Shown one piece after another: positions 47,214-57,533 of a DNA stretch of 64,000 bases (within the stretch, counting starts at the first letter, position 1; every line of letters starts with the position of its first letter). The notes beneath the pieces are model-generated. The model made no database searches. It saw nothing but the letters and a program-made list of their open reading frames with translations, and was not told where the DNA came from. The stretch spans positions 1,710,692 to 1,774,691 of the forward strand of contig NZ_JH932293.1 in NCBI RefSeq assembly GCF_000301075.1, in the 5' to 3' direction. The translations under genes and the position numbers were made by a program. This DNA is from Bergeyella zoohelcum ATCC 43767. GTDB lineage: Bacteria > Bacteroidota > Bacteroidia > Flavobacteriales > Weeksellaceae.

Positions 47214-47603
47214 CTATTTATTTTCGATAGCAAGGATTACAACTTTTTGTCCATCTATCATTTCTGTTTTTAATACATTAAAACCATCCATCACTACCAA
47301 AATAGAAGTATCCGTAATTTTTTTACCATTGACCATCACGGGCTGATCAGCAGAAAGTCCATTCTGTATATTGAGTTTTGCTAGAGAAATAGCATCATAA
47401 GATACATTTTTTGCAGTATATTTCTGTATTTCCATGCCTTCAAAATTTGTTTTTGATACAGCATTTAACTTAGCTTTAGATGCTTTCAGATGATTGATGA
47501 ATTGACTAGAAGATAAGTGTCCATTCAGTAAAGCCAAATTTGAAGATTGAGCAAATGCAAATGTTCCGAATGTTAATCCCAATAATAATGCAATTTTTTT
47601 CAT
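47214..47603 (-). CDS. Hypothetical secreted protein
   Basis: 129 residues. Signal peptide MKKIALLLGLTFGTFAFAQ. The mature part (about 110 residues) alternates short helices and strands, with a central DAISLAKLNIQNGLSADQPV and a strongly beta-like end (ITDTSILVVMDGFNVLK, VVILAIENK). I recognise no family. A TATATTTG promoter box lies at 47623-47630 (minus). It should be periplasmic or secreted. Confidence 0.65.
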   Translation of the reverse strand: MKKIALLLGLTFGTFAFAQSSNLALLNGHLSSSQFINHLKASKAKLNAVSKTNFEGMEIQKYTAKNVSYDAISLAKLNIQNGLSADQPVMVNGKKITDTSILVVMDGFNVLKTEMIDGQKVVILAIENK

Positions 47604-47622
47604 GAGTTCTGTATTAGATAGT

Positions 47623-47630
47623 CAAATATA
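47623..47630 (-). promoter_or_regulatory. -7 element of the hypothetical secreted protein gene
   Basis: TATATTTG on the minus strand, 20 bases before the start at 47603. Confidence 0.45.
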
Positions 47631-47673
47631 CTATTTTTTTTGAAATAATAATCATTTTTATAAAAAAAACACA

Positions 47674-48330
47674 TTACCACAATAGCAATTGTTCGGTATA
47701 AATTTCCCTATAATCATGGATGATTTTATTAGCGGTAGAATAATCTTGTTGGCTGGTATGTGGACTGGTAAAAGCTACTACAAAGATTCCTGCTGCATTA
47801 GCGGCTTTTATGCCATTGGTAGAATCTTCTATTACCATACAGTTTTCCCTGTCTTCTCCAGCTATTTGTGCAGCTATTTCAAAAATTTCAGGATGAGGTT
47901 TAGATTCCTTTAAGTCCGCACCGGATATTTTTCCCACAAAATATTTTTCTAAACCAAATTTCTCAAATACCCAATTAATGGTATTGATGTGTGCCGAAGA
48001 GGCTAAGACCAATTTTAGCCCTGCGTTATAATAATGCTCTATAAGTGCTCTTACCCCTGGAATGAGATCAAAATCAGGGTCATGATCAAAATAATGTTTG
48101 AAATAGTTTCTTTTTATAGAAGCCAAATCTTCCCATGAGTGATGAAGCCCAAAATGCTCTATCAATCGAGTACAAACCTTCTGAGTAGAAGCTCCCGTAA
48201 AAGTAGCATACATCTCTTCGGAAACATGGAGGTTCATCTCTTCAAACATTTTAAAATAGGCTTTCCTGTGGAGTGGCTCAGTATCCACTATCACGCCATC
48301 CATATCAAACAATATTGCTTTGAATTTCAT
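47674..48330 (-). CDS. HAD-family hydrolase (beta-phosphoglucomutase-like)
   Basis: 218 residues. HAD motif I is AILFDMDGVIVDTEPLHRKAY (D8 and D10). The cap is helical (about 17-85). Motif II is LKLVLASSAHINTI (Ser), the motif III lysine is KESKPHPEIFE, and motif IV is MVIEDSTNGIKAANAAG. The DxDGVIVDTEP motif and short cap are typical of beta-phosphoglucomutase or sugar-phosphate phosphatases. The substrate cannot be told. Confidence 0.88.
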   Translation of the reverse strand: MKFKAILFDMDGVIVDTEPLHRKAYFKMFEEMNLHVSEEMYATFTGASTQKVCTRLIEHFGLHHSWEDLASIKRNYFKHYFDHDPDFDLIPGVRALIEHYYNAGLKLVLASSAHINTINWVFEKFGLEKYFVGKISGADLKESKPHPEIFEIAAQIAGEDRENCMVIEDSTNGIKAANAAGIFVVAFTSPHTSQQDYSTANKIIHDYREIYTEQLLLW

Positions 48331-48588
48331 TGAGGTAAAATTTTTGCGAAGATACTGAAAAAAGGGAAATTTTATTTTGAAAAAAGCCCAAATGATTTCA
48401 ATGAATCATATTAACATGATCAGAAAATCACTTACTTTTGAAGTCTCTGATGGTATTGGTTATTTTTTTGGGATAAAAAATATGTTTTTATTTTGTATAA
48501 GTACATTTTATGAAAAATAAGGTATAAAATTTGTCTCATGAATATCCCATGAAAAAAACTAAATTAGCCTCATGATTTTTTAGGTGAT

Positions 48589-49866
48589 ATGAATTTTGAT
48601 AGAATCAAAGAAAAATTAGAAATCCTTGCTGACGCTGCTAAATACGATGTCTCTTGCTCATCAAGTGGTGGAAAACGCAAAAATGAAGGAGGCGTAGGTA
48701 ATAGCTCCGCTTCGGGCATTTGTCATACCTATACTGAGGATGGCAGATGTGTCTCTTTGCTCAAAATTTTACTGACTAACCACTGTATCTATGACTGTGC
48801 ATACTGCGTTTCTAGGCGGAGTAATGATATCAAAAGAGCTGCTTTTACCGTAGATGAAGTGGTGGATCTCACCATGAGCTTTTACCGCAGAAATTATATA
48901 GAAGGGCTTTTTCTTAGTTCGGGGATTTTTAAAAATCCTGATTATACCATGGAAAGACTGGTACTAATCGCTAAAAAATTACGCCAAGAGCAAAAATTTT
49001 TCGGTTATATACATCTTAAAACTATTCCCGGAGCAAGTGATGAACTCATCCAAGAAGCAGGACGCTATGCTGATAGACTTTCCATTAACCTTGAAATTCC
49101 ATCGGCTGAAGGACTGAAACTTTTGGCACCAGAGAAATCACATGAGGACATGATAAAACCTATTTCTTTCATATCCAATAAATTACAACAAACAAAGGAC
49201 GAAATAAAAATTATTAAATCTACTCCTAAGTTTGCCCCTGCAGGACAATCTACCCAGCTCATTGTGGGAGCAAGTAATGATACAGACCTGAAAATCATAA
49301 AGGTTGCAGATTATTTCTATAATAAACACACCATGAAGAGAGTATATTACTCTGGTTATGTACCTATTACTACCGATGCCAGACTACCTTCTATTCATAC
49401 ACCGGTGCCTGCATTGCGTGAGCATAGGCTGTATCAAGCAGATTGGCTGATGCGGTTTTATGGATTCGATGCCGATGAAATTTTAGATGTTTCTCACCCG
49501 TTTTTAGATTTGGAGCTTGACCCGAAAGTAGCATGGGCAGTTCGGAATAGTCATCTTTTTCCAGTAAATATCCAATCGGCTTCTAAAGAAATGCTCCTCA
49601 GAGTTCCAGGTTTGGGCATAAAAACGGTAATGAAAATATTAAAAGCAAGAAAGTTTCAGACTGTGAGATTAGAACATTTAAAAAAAATGGGAGCGGCTAC
49701 CAATCGTGCCAAATATTTTATTGATTTGGAAGAGACACGCAGCTTTACTAGGTCACTTGATAGCCATCATCTCAGAAATTTACTTATAAAAGGTTCTCAA
49801 TCAAAATATAAAACTGTACAACTCACCATTCCTAATTTGTTTTCAGATGACACAGCTGGTCTATGA
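48589..49866 (+). CDS. Putative DNA modification/repair radical SAM protein (TIGR03916-type)
   Basis: 425 residues. The radical SAM [4Fe-4S] site is LTNHCIYDCAYCVSRRSND (CxxxCxxC, about 65-83). A helix-hairpin-helix motif near the end (VPGLGIKTVMKILKARKFQ, about 343-361) suggests DNA or RNA contact. The pattern KLEILADAAKYDVSCSSSGGKRK at the N-terminus fits this family, which usually occurs beside a uracil-DNA-glycosylase-linked protein. It overlaps the next gene by 20 bases, so the two are co-translated. The exact reaction is unknown. Confidence 0.85.
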   Translation: MNFDRIKEKLEILADAAKYDVSCSSSGGKRKNEGGVGNSSASGICHTYTEDGRCVSLLKILLTNHCIYDCAYCVSRRSNDIKRAAFTVDEVVDLTMSFYRRNYIEGLFLSSGIFKNPDYTMERLVLIAKKLRQEQKFFGYIHLKTIPGASDELIQEAGRYADRLSINLEIPSAEGLKLLAPEKSHEDMIKPISFISNKLQQTKDEIKIIKSTPKFAPAGQSTQLIVGASNDTDLKIIKVADYFYNKHTMKRVYYSGYVPITTDARLPSIHTPVPALREHRLYQADWLMRFYGFDADEILDVSHPFLDLELDPKVAWAVRNSHLFPVNIQSASKEMLLRVPGLGIKTVMKILKARKFQTVRLEHLKKMGAATNRAKYFIDLEETRSFTRSLDSHHLRNLLIKGSQSKYKTVQLTIPNLFSDDTAGL

Positions 49867-50608
49867 CGGAAGTTTTGAAGGATTGCTTACAGCACTTTTT
49901 GAAGCGGTAGAATATCGTTTTGATGCTCCTAAAATCATTGAAAATCACCACTATCAAGAAGAATTATTTTCTAAGGTACATCAAGTCATTACTCAGGAAA
50001 ATAAAGCCCAACGGATACTCACTTTTTTTGAAAAAAAATTATCTAAATCTGGAATGTCAAAGCTCATTAAGCTGTATTTGTACGAAGATTCTAGAAAAAA
50101 TCAGTTGTTTTTAGAGCTTCTCAATAAGTGTATTCATACCGAAAGTAAAGCAATTTTTAATGATATTGTGGATAACACCATACTGGAAATCTTACAAATA
50201 GAAAAAAAAGTTATCCGAGAAAGCCATAGAATGAAAGCCTTTGTTCGTTTTCAGCAAATGGAAAATGGTTATTATTTTGCAGAAATAGAGCCTGATTTCG
50301 ATGTACTTCCTTTAATTAAACATTTTTTTGTCAAAAGGTATGCAGATCAGCCATGGATGATTTTAGATGTCAAACGCCAATATGCGATGAATTACAATAC
50401 AAAAGAAGTAATATTCCTGTACTTTACACCAGAACAACTATCGGTAATGGCAGAGCTTAAAAACCAATTGCATACCTCTGAAAAAGCATACCAACGGCTT
50501 TGGAAAAGCTATTTTGAAAAAACCAACATCCAAGAACGAAAGAATACCAAGCTCCATTTACAGCATCTTCCCAAACGATATTGGAAATATCTTACGGAGA
50601 AAAATTAA
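49847..50608 (+). CDS. DUF4130 / TIGR03915 putative DNA-repair protein
   Basis: 253 residues. Motifs are LVYDGSFEGLLTALFEAVEY, KLIKLYLYEDSRKNQ, VIRESHRMKAFVRFQQMEN, YFAEIEPDFDVLPLI and YADQPWMILDVKRQYAM, the DUF4130 core. In many species this domain is fused to a C-terminal uracil-DNA glycosylase. Here the protein ends after the DUF4130 part (KRYWKYLTEKN), so the glycosylase domain is absent or encoded elsewhere. It is the partner of the radical SAM gene. Confidence 0.85.
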   Translation: MTQLVYDGSFEGLLTALFEAVEYRFDAPKIIENHHYQEELFSKVHQVITQENKAQRILTFFEKKLSKSGMSKLIKLYLYEDSRKNQLFLELLNKCIHTESKAIFNDIVDNTILEILQIEKKVIRESHRMKAFVRFQQMENGYYFAEIEPDFDVLPLIKHFFVKRYADQPWMILDVKRQYAMNYNTKEVIFLYFTPEQLSVMAELKNQLHTSEKAYQRLWKSYFEKTNIQERKNTKLHLQHLPKRYWKYLTEKN

Positions 50609-50753
50609 GGCACATTTTACCTATCATTTTTTGTTCCATGAGTAAAGACAGTACTTATTACATCCTTTTTATGGGTACTTTCTAAGCTTTATTTTCTAAG
50701 AATTCTCTAATATATACCCTCTCTGAAATATAGGAAAATCCAAATAATCTCAG

Positions 50754-50761
50754 TAAATTTG
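50754..50761 (+). promoter_or_regulatory. -7 element of the uvrA promoter
   Basis: TAAATTTG, 17 bases before the uvrA start. No clear -33 box. Confidence 0.4.
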
Positions 50762-50777
50762 CTTTTTTAATTACCCT

Positions 50778-53567
50778 ATGAACCACAATCAAAGCATTGA
50801 TATCAAAAAACAACTTTTTGTAAAAAACGCTCATCTCAATAATCTTAAAAATATAGATGTACTGATTCCTAAAAATAAATTAGTGGTCATTACTGGGGTT
50901 TCGGGGTCAGGAAAATCTTCCTTGGCTTTTGATACCATTTATGCAGAAGGGCAACGCAGGTATGTGGAAAGTCTCAGTTCTTATGCAAGACAATTTTTGG
51001 GTAAATTAGAAAAACCGAAAATAGATGATATCAAAGGTTTAGCACCATCTATTGCCATTCAGCAGAAAGTAATTTCTTCTAATCCTCGTTCCACAGTAGG
51101 CACTACCACAGAGATTTATGATTATCTGAAACTGCTCTTCGCAAGGATAGGACGAACTTTTTCCCCTATCTCAGGGCAGGAAGTGAAAAAAAATTCCGTA
51201 ACAGATGTGGTGGACTATTTAAGAAAAAATACGGAAAGGAGTTTCCTGATTTTGGCACCCCTTTCCATGGTGATAGATGAATGGAAAACTACGCTCAATA
51301 CTTTAAAAGTTTCAGGCTTTACACGGTTAGAAATTAGTGGAAACATTGCACAAATACAGGATTTAGAAGACTTTGGATTTGAACCTACAGCGGAGATGGT
51401 TTTTCGTCTCGTGATAGACCGTTTTCAATATGAAGAAGATGAGCAGTTTGAGCAGCGTCTGGCAGACAGCATACAGATGGCTTTTTATGAGGGGCATGGG
51501 GCGTGTATATTAAGAGACACTGAAACCAATGAAGAAATCCATTTTTCTAATAAATTTGAGCAAGACGGTATCACATTTCTAGAACCTACAATCCATTTTT
51601 TCAGTTTTAATAATCCTTATGGTGCTTGTCCTACCTGTGAAGGATACGGAAAAATCATTGGCATCGATGAAGATTTGGTCATTCCGAACAAGGGACTTAC
51701 CCTCTTTGAAGATGCTGTAGCCCCATGGAAAGGAGAAACAATGCGTGAATGGAAGAAAGAATTCATCCGTACCAATAAAGATTTTCCTATTCATAGGCCC
51801 TATTTTGAACTTACCAAGGAACAGAAAGTACTATTATGGAAAGGGAAAGATAAAAAATCTGCATCTATTCAGAATTTTTTTACAATGCTGGAGGAAAATC
51901 TATACAAAATTCAGTACAGAATATTACTTTCCAGATATAGAGGAAAAACCAAATGCCCAGACTGTGAAGGGCTTAGGCTAAGAAAAGAGACCGAAAATGT
52001 AAAAATAGATGGTCATACCATGCAGAGCATGATAGAGCTACCACTCAATGAGTTGCTCCCTCTGATTCAGAATCTTAAGTTGGAGGAACATGAAGAAAAA
52101 ATTGCCAAAAGATTGCTTTATGAAATCACCTCACGCTTAGAGTTTTTGCTGAAAGTAGGGTTAGGATATCTTACGCTTAACCGTGCCAGTAATACGCTTT
52201 CTGGAGGAGAAAGCCAGCGGATTAATCTTGCTACCAGCCTTGGAAGTTCACTGGTAGGTTCTATCTATATTTTGGATGAACCCAGCATAGGACTTCATTC
52301 TCGGGATACCGAAAATCTGATACAAGTGCTTAAAAATCTTAGAGATTTAGGCAATACGGTTATCGTAGTGGAACATGATGAAGATGTGATGAGAGCTGCA
52401 GATTACATCATAGACATTGGTCCCGAAGCAGGTTTTTTAGGAGGCGAACTGGTTTTTGCGGGAGATTTTGAACAACTCCGTAATGCGGATACCCTCACCT
52501 CTAAATATCTTACAGGAAGACTACAGATAGAAGTACCCAAGGTAAGGCGTAAACCTAGTGCTTTTATAGAAATCAGGGGAGCGAGACATAATAACCTGAA
52601 GAATATTTCCGTAGATGTTCCTTTGGAATGCCTTACGGTGATTACGGGCGTATCGGGTTCTGGAAAATCTACACTGATGAAGGAAATATTGGTGAATGAA
52701 ATCCGAATTCAGCTGGGAATGGCAGGGCAAAAAACAGATTATGATAGCGTTACCTTTCCAAAAAAAATCATTCAAAACATAGAGCTAATAGACCAAAACC
52801 CCATAGGAAAATCCTCTCGTTCTAACCCTGTTACTTATCTCAAAGCCTATGACGATATCCGAGACATTTTTTCCAAACAGAAATTGGCAAAATCCATGGG
52901 GCTTAAACCTAAACATTTTTCATTTAATGTAGATGGAGGGAGATGTGATGTGTGCAAAGGAGAAGGAGTAACTACCGTTTCTATGCAGTTTATGGCAGAT
53001 ATAGAGCTTATCTGTGAAGCATGTAACGGAACAAGGTTTCAAAAGGAAATATTAGATGTAAAATACGATGATAAAAGCATTTCTGATATTCTTCAGATGA
53101 CGGTAGATGAAGCCATTACTTTTTTTAGTCATAATAAAGAAGATAAAATAGTAGCTAAGCTCCTGCCTTTACAAGATGTAGGACTGGGATATTTACAGTT
53201 GGGACAAAGTTCTTCTACGCTTTCTGGGGGTGAAGCACAAAGGGTGAAGCTGGCTTCATTTTTGGTGAAAGGAAATTCTGCAGAAAAAACGCTTTTTGTT
53301 TTTGACGAACCATCTACGGGATTGCATTTTCATGACATTCAGAAGTTGATAAAATCATTACAAGCATTGATTCAGCTTGGGCATTCTGTGATTGTTATTG
53401 AACATCAGCCGGATATTATTAAATGTGCCGATTGGATTATAGACATTGGTCCTGAAGCGGGAAAATATGGTGGCGAAATTGTTTTCTGTGGCACTCCCGA
53501 AGATTTGATAAAAAATAAAAATTCTAGAACAGCAAAATTTATAGAGGAAAAAATAAAAGGCTATTAG
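50778..53567 (+). CDS. uvrA: Excinuclease ABC subunit A
   Basis: 929 residues. Two ABC modules: Walker [19 protein letters not shown] (about 37-54) and [17 protein letters not shown] (about 620-640). Signature sequences are [15 protein letters not shown] and [15 protein letters not shown]. Zinc modules are CPTCEGYGK and CDVCKGEGV then CEACNGTRF. It recognises DNA damage in nucleotide-excision repair with UvrB and UvrC, which are not in this window. The length is at the short end of UvrA, typical for this phylum. Confidence 0.97.
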   Translation: MNHNQSIDIKKQLFVKNAHLNNLKNIDVLIPKNKLVVITGVSGSGKSSLAFDTIYAEGQRRYVESLSSYARQFLGKLEKPKIDDIKGLAPSIAIQQKVISSNPRSTVGTTTEIYDYLKLLFARIGRTFSPISGQEVKKNSVTDVVDYLRKNTERSFLILAPLSMVIDEWKTTLNTLKVSGFTRLEISGNIAQIQDLEDFGFEPTAEMVFRLVIDRFQYEEDEQFEQRLADSIQMAFYEGHGACILRDTETNEEIHFSNKFEQDGITFLEPTIHFFSFNNPYGACPTCEGYGKIIGIDEDLVIPNKGLTLFEDAVAPWKGETMREWKKEFIRTNKDFPIHRPYFELTKEQKVLLWKGKDKKSASIQNFFTMLEENLYKIQYRILLSRYRGKTKCPDCEGLRLRKETENVKIDGHTMQSMIELPLNELLPLIQNLKLEEHEEKIAKRLLYEITSRLEFLLKVGLGYLTLNRASNTLSGGESQRINLATSLGSSLVGSIYILDEPSIGLHSRDTENLIQVLKNLRDLGNTVIVVEHDEDVMRAADYIIDIGPEAGFLGGELVFAGDFEQLRNADTLTSKYLTGRLQIEVPKVRRKPSAFIEIRGARHNNLKNISVDVPLECLTVITGVSGSGKSTLMKEILVNEIRIQLGMAGQKTDYDSVTFPKKIIQNIELIDQNPIGKSSRSNPVTYLKAYDDIRDIFSKQKLAKSMGLKPKHFSFNVDGGRCDVCKGEGVTTVSMQFMADIELICEACNGTRFQKEILDVKYDDKSISDILQMTVDEAITFFSHNKEDKIVAKLLPLQDVGLGYLQLGQSSSTLSGGEAQRVKLASFLVKGNSAEKTLFVFDEPSTGLHFHDIQKLIKSLQALIQLGHSVIVIEHQPDIIKCADWIIDIGPEAGKYGGEIVFCGTPEDLIKNKNSRTAKFIEEKIKGY

Positions 53568-53640
53568 CGGTAAGCGGATGACCGATTAACCAATGGCTTA
53601 TAGCTTTTAGCAATTCACCTTTAAAAACTTTCTCTCTCGT

Positions 53641-53806
53641 ACTTTGCCAAAGTTTCTAAGACTTTGGTAAAGTGCTTTATGAATCTTTGACCTCGTAGAG
53701 GTCAGATGTTTATAGCATGGAATATTATTTTATATCACATATGGCCCCTTATCGGGGTCGCATAACAAAAATGGTTATTACCATATACATTTAACTCCGA
53801 TGGAGT
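53641..53806. repeat. Cluster of hairpin-forming intergenic repeats
   Basis: Four small palindromes in a row: ACTTTGCCAAAGT/ACTTTGGTAAAGT (53641-53673), GACCTCGTAGAGGTC (53689-53703), CCCC/GGGG around TTATC (53745-53757) and ACTCCGATGGAGT (53794-53806). This arrangement resembles dispersed structured repeats seen between genes in several Bacteroidetes. Confidence 0.65.
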
Positions 53807-53856
53807 CAGTACACGCAGTAGGATGAGGGCGACTGGTTTTTAGCGAATAGTTTTCT

Positions 53857-54015
53857 AACTTCCAAATTCTAATTTCCAACTTCTAAAATCATAGTACATC
53901 ATACTCTGTACATTATACAACTTCTAATTTCTAATTTCCCACCTCTAAAATCATTGTACATCATACTTTGTACATTGTACAACTTCTAATTTCTAATTTC
54001 TCACTTCTAAAAACA
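53857..54015 (+). repeat. Dispersed CACTTCTA/TTCTAATTTCTAA repeat, copy C
   Basis: Three tandem units containing ACTTCTAATTTCTAATTTC, CACTTCTAAAATCATTGTAC and ATCATACTTTGTACATTGTAC. It is related to copies A and B, with diverged GTAC blocks. Confidence 0.75.
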
Positions 54016-54073
54016 TATAATACATCTCTAAATAATCGCTATCTTTGTTGGGTAACTATAAAAAAGTAAAAGT

Positions 54074-55276
54074 ATGAAGTTTGGAATTATAAGAGAAGGA
54101 AAAAAACCACCAGATAAAAGAGTGGTTTTTACCCCTGAAGTATTGGAACAATTTCGTCAAAATTATCCCCAAGCCTCTTTTAAAGTAGAAGCGTCTCCTA
54201 TTCGTATTTTCAAAGATGAAGAGTATATCGCCAGAGGATTTGAGGTGAGTGATGACTTACAAGACTGTGATATACTACTCGGAGTAAAAGAAGTTCCTAT
54301 CGAAAATTTAATTCCGAATAAAACTTACCTTTTCTTTTCCCATACCATTAAAGAACAGCCTTACAATAAAAAATTACTTCAGGCATGTTTAGAAAAAAAT
54401 ATTCGCCTAATAGATCATGAAACATTGGTAGATGAAAAGGGTACCCGGTTAATAGGATTTGGGAGATATGCGGGGATTGTAGGGGCTTATAATGGTTTTA
54501 TTACCTATGGTGTGAAACATCAGCTCTACAGCATGCCTAAAGCAGAACATCTCTACTCTCAAAAAGATTTGATAGAGGAACTAAAAAAACTCAATCTCCC
54601 ACCTATCAAAGTAGTGCTTACAGGATTTGGAAAAGTGGGCTATGGTGCAAAGGAAATGCTTGATGGTATGAATATGAAACAGATTTCTAAAGAAGATTTC
54701 CTTAATAATGAGTATGAAGAGCCTGTATATACCCATATAGATTTGGCAGACTATTACCGAAGAAAGGATGGTAAGCCAAGTGATAATAATGATTTTATAT
54801 CACATCCAGACGCTTACGAATCTGATTTTGAAAAATTCACAAAAGTGGCAGATATATTTATCGCAGGGCATTTTTATAAGACAGGTTCTCCGTATATTTT
54901 AACACAAGAGATGCTAAAAAAAGAGGATAATAATATCTCTGTCATTGCAGATATTTCTTGTGACATAGATGGCCCTATTGCCTCTACCCTACAGCCCTCT
55001 ACCATTGCAGATCCTATATATGGCTATTCTCCGAAGGAGCATAAAGTAATAAAAGTAACTGCTGATCATTCATCTATTGCAGTGATGGCAGTGGATAATT
55101 TGCCTTGTGAATTACCAAGAGATGCTAGTCAAGGTTTTGCCGAAATGTTTTTAAAGGAAGTAATACCCGCATTTTTTGATGGAGATAAAAGTGGAATTTT
55201 ACAAAGAGGTACCATCTGTGAAAATGGTCAGCTCACCCCACAGTTTGAATACCTTACCGACTATGTTACTCAATAA
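54074..55276 (+). CDS. NAD(P)-dependent AlaDH/PNT-like dehydrogenase (lysine/saccharopine dehydrogenase-type)
   Basis: 400 residues. The N-terminal AlaDh/PNT domain has FGIIREGKKPPDKRVVFTPE. A second nucleotide-binding part follows (VLTGFGKVGYGAKEML, about 178-193, a GxGxxG-like motif; VIADISCDIDGPIASTLQPS). The sequence is closest in style to saccharopine dehydrogenase (lysine-forming) or to alanine dehydrogenase relatives. The substrate is not certain. First gene of a probable operon with the next two. Confidence 0.82.
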   Translation: MKFGIIREGKKPPDKRVVFTPEVLEQFRQNYPQASFKVEASPIRIFKDEEYIARGFEVSDDLQDCDILLGVKEVPIENLIPNKTYLFFSHTIKEQPYNKKLLQACLEKNIRLIDHETLVDEKGTRLIGFGRYAGIVGAYNGFITYGVKHQLYSMPKAEHLYSQKDLIEELKKLNLPPIKVVLTGFGKVGYGAKEMLDGMNMKQISKEDFLNNEYEEPVYTHIDLADYYRRKDGKPSDNNDFISHPDAYESDFEKFTKVADIFIAGHFYKTGSPYILTQEMLKKEDNNISVIADISCDIDGPIASTLQPSTIADPIYGYSPKEHKVIKVTADHSSIAVMAVDNLPCELPRDASQGFAEMFLKEVIPAFFDGDKSGILQRGTICENGQLTPQFEYLTDYVTQ

Positions 55277-55285
55277 TTAAGAAAA

Positions 55286-56221
55286 ATGAAAAACAGAATT
55301 ACAGCATTATTTAATGTCCATTATCCTATTATCCAAGGTGGAATGATTTGGCATTCAGGATGGAGATTAGCATCAGCGGTCTCTAATGCGGGTGGCTTAG
55401 GACTCATTGGAGCAGGAAGCATGTATCCTGATATTCTCAGAGAAAATATCCAAAAATGTAAAGCAGCTACAGATAAGCCGTTCGGCGTGAATATCCCCAT
55501 GCTCTACCCTAATTTAGAAGAAATTATTCAAATTATTTTGGAAGAACAAGTAAAGATCGTTTTTACCTCTGCGGGAAATCCTAAAACTTATACTGAAATG
55601 TTCCAGAAAGAAGGACTTAAAGTAGCCCATGTAGTTTCTTCTACTAAATTTGCTATGAAATGTGAAGAAGCAGGAGTAGATGCCATTGTGGCGGAAGGTT
55701 TTGAAGCAGGAGGACACAATGGGAGAGATGAAACCACGACAATGGTACTCATTCCCAATGTGAAAAAGCATATCTCTACGCCACTCATTGCCGCAGGAGG
55801 AATAGGATTCGGGGCTCAGATGAAAGCTGCAATGGTACTGGGTGCAGATGGCGTACAAATCGGTTCTAGATTTGCTGCTACCGAAGAAGCAAGTGCCTCC
55901 CCCGTATGGAAAGAAAAAATCACTATGCTAAATGAAGGAGATACTCAGCTGACTTTAAAAGAATTAGCTCCGGTGAGAATGGTGAAAAATCAACTTTTTC
56001 ATGATTTAGAATCTGTTTATACCGAAGGGAAAAATATAGAAAAACTCAAAGAAATTTTAGGCAGAGCCAAAGCTAAGAGAGGAATGTTCGAAGGAGATTT
56101 GGAATATGGGGAATTAGAAATAGGACAAGTTTCTGCTATGATAGATAAAGTGATGACTGTTCAAGAGGTCTTTGATGAAATTATTAGAGATTTCAACGCC
56201 ATTCAAGATATAAAATTGTAA
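55286..56221 (+). CDS. FMN-dependent nitronate monooxygenase / enoyl-reductase-like
   Basis: 311 residues. TIM-barrel flavin oxidoreductase of the 2-nitropropane dioxygenase family: ALFNVHYPIIQGGMIW at the start, EGFEAGGHNGRDE with the catalytic His region, LIAAGGIGFGAQMKAAMVLGADGVQIGSRF with the flavin phosphate site. Nitronate monooxygenase and FabK-type reductases share this fold. With FabI already present, the nitronate role is more likely. It follows the preceding gene by 9 bases. Confidence 0.85.
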   Translation: MKNRITALFNVHYPIIQGGMIWHSGWRLASAVSNAGGLGLIGAGSMYPDILRENIQKCKAATDKPFGVNIPMLYPNLEEIIQIILEEQVKIVFTSAGNPKTYTEMFQKEGLKVAHVVSSTKFAMKCEEAGVDAIVAEGFEAGGHNGRDETTTMVLIPNVKKHISTPLIAAGGIGFGAQMKAAMVLGADGVQIGSRFAATEEASASPVWKEKITMLNEGDTQLTLKELAPVRMVKNQLFHDLESVYTEGKNIEKLKEILGRAKAKRGMFEGDLEYGELEIGQVSAMIDKVMTVQEVFDEIIRDFNAIQDIKL

Positions 56222-56242
56222 AAAAACATCTAACTGTAGTAA

Positions 56243-57025
56243 ATGCAAACAGACAAAATTATTCGCCACATCGTTCATTGGCTGAAAGATTACGCCCAGA
56301 ACTCTAATGTGAATGGCTATGTGATAGGAATTTCAGGCGGGGTAGATTCTGGGGTGGTTTCTACGCTTTGTGCCATGACGGGACTGAAAGTATTAGCTTT
56401 AGAAATGCCCATCAGACAAGAAGTTCAGCAGAAAAATAGAGCATTAGAGCATATTCGGTTTTTAGAAGAAAAATTTCCCAATGTACAAGGCATATCAGTA
56501 GATTTGAACGAACCGTTTGAAAGTTTAGTTCGTGTTTTGGATACGGCAGAATATCCCAATCAATCATTGGCACTGGCAAATACACGAAGTAGACTTCGGA
56601 TGACTACGCTGTATTATTATGGGCAAATCCATGGGCTTTTGGTATGTGGCACGGGGAATAAAGTGGAAGATTTCGGCATAGGATTTTTTACCAAATATGG
56701 AGATGGCGGCGTGGATGTTTCCCCTATTGCAGACCTTTACAAAACAGAGGTGTATGCACTAGCAAAGGCTTTAGAACTTCCTTCATCTATCCAAAATGCC
56801 ATTCCTACCGATGGACTTTGGGATGGCGAAAGAACGGATGAAGACCAAATAGGAGCCACTTATCCCGAACTGGAAGAAATTCAAAAAGCATGGGGAACGA
56901 AAACGGAAAAAGACTATACAGGAAGAGCATTGGAGGTCTATAAAATTTTCTCCCGAATGCACAAAGCGGCTCAGCATAAAATTAACCCTATCCCCATCTG
57001 TGAGATACCAGAGGAATGGAAATAG
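56243..57025 (+). CDS. nadE: NAD+ synthase (ammonia-dependent)
   Basis: 260 residues, the glutaminase-free form. The PP-loop ATP motif is GYVIGISGGVDSGVVSTLC. Other motifs are ALANTRSRLRMTTLYYYGQI, VCGTGNKVEDFGIGFFTKYGDGGVDVSPIADLYKTEVYAL and IPTDGLWDGERTDEDQIG. It converts nicotinic acid adenine dinucleotide to NAD. Third gene of the operon (22-base gap). Confidence 0.95.
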   Translation: MQTDKIIRHIVHWLKDYAQNSNVNGYVIGISGGVDSGVVSTLCAMTGLKVLALEMPIRQEVQQKNRALEHIRFLEEKFPNVQGISVDLNEPFESLVRVLDTAEYPNQSLALANTRSRLRMTTLYYYGQIHGLLVCGTGNKVEDFGIGFFTKYGDGGVDVSPIADLYKTEVYALAKALELPSSIQNAIPTDGLWDGERTDEDQIGATYPELEEIQKAWGTKTEKDYTGRALEVYKIFSRMHKAAQHKINPIPICEIPEEWK

Positions 57026-57080
57026 ATGCTTTAGAGCGTATGGTTAATACCGTCTTTTAATCTTTCAAAACCTAATCATT

Positions 57081-57524
57081 ATGAAAAAAAATGGACTGTT
57101 CATTATTCTTTTGATACTCGTATCATGGATGGTGTTACAAAATTTCGTACCCGATACTACACTACAAAGAGGAATCAATTCATCATCTAAAGCAAAGGAT
57201 ATTAGAGCACTGACCGATGAAAAAGTGATCATTCCTTATATTAAAAAAGAAGGTAAACTTCCCCACTATTATCTCACCAAGGAAGAAGCTAAAAGATTAG
57301 GATGGAATCCTGCTAAAGGCAATATTTGTGAGGCAATTCCTAATAGAGCCATTGGCGGAAATAGGTTTTATAACCGTGAAAGAAAACTTCCGAAAGAAAA
57401 AATATACTATGAAGCAGATGTGAATGTTACCTGTGGCTACAGAAAACAAGACCGTGTTATTTATACAAAATCAGGTGAGGTATGGCTCACAAAAAATCAT
57501 TATAAAACTTTTATAAAACAATAA
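57081..57524 (+). CDS. Exported barnase-type ribonuclease
   Basis: 147 residues. Signal/anchor segment 1-25 (LFIILLILVSWMVLQNFV) followed by a guanyl-specific RNase domain. The predicted catalytic residues are E111 (YEADVNVTCGY), R121 and R125 (RKQDRVIY) and H140 (KNHYKTF). Their spacing (10, 14, 29) is identical to barnase E73/R83/R87/H102. It should hydrolyse RNA after guanosine in another cell or in the periplasm, where the host is safe. The next gene encodes a barstar-like inhibitor, 9 bases downstream. Confidence 0.93.
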   Translation: MKKNGLFIILLILVSWMVLQNFVPDTTLQRGINSSSKAKDIRALTDEKVIIPYIKKEGKLPHYYLTKEEAKRLGWNPAKGNICEAIPNRAIGGNRFYNRERKLPKEKIYYEADVNVTCGYRKQDRVIYTKSGEVWLTKNHYKTFIKQ

Positions 57525-57533
57525 ATTACTCCA

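Larger units (their letters stand above)
53568..54073. other. 506-bp gene-free, repeat-rich stretch
   Basis: Several hairpin-forming repeats are listed separately. A TATCTTTG promoter box (54040-54047) serves the next gene. No ORF of note. Confidence 0.6.
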
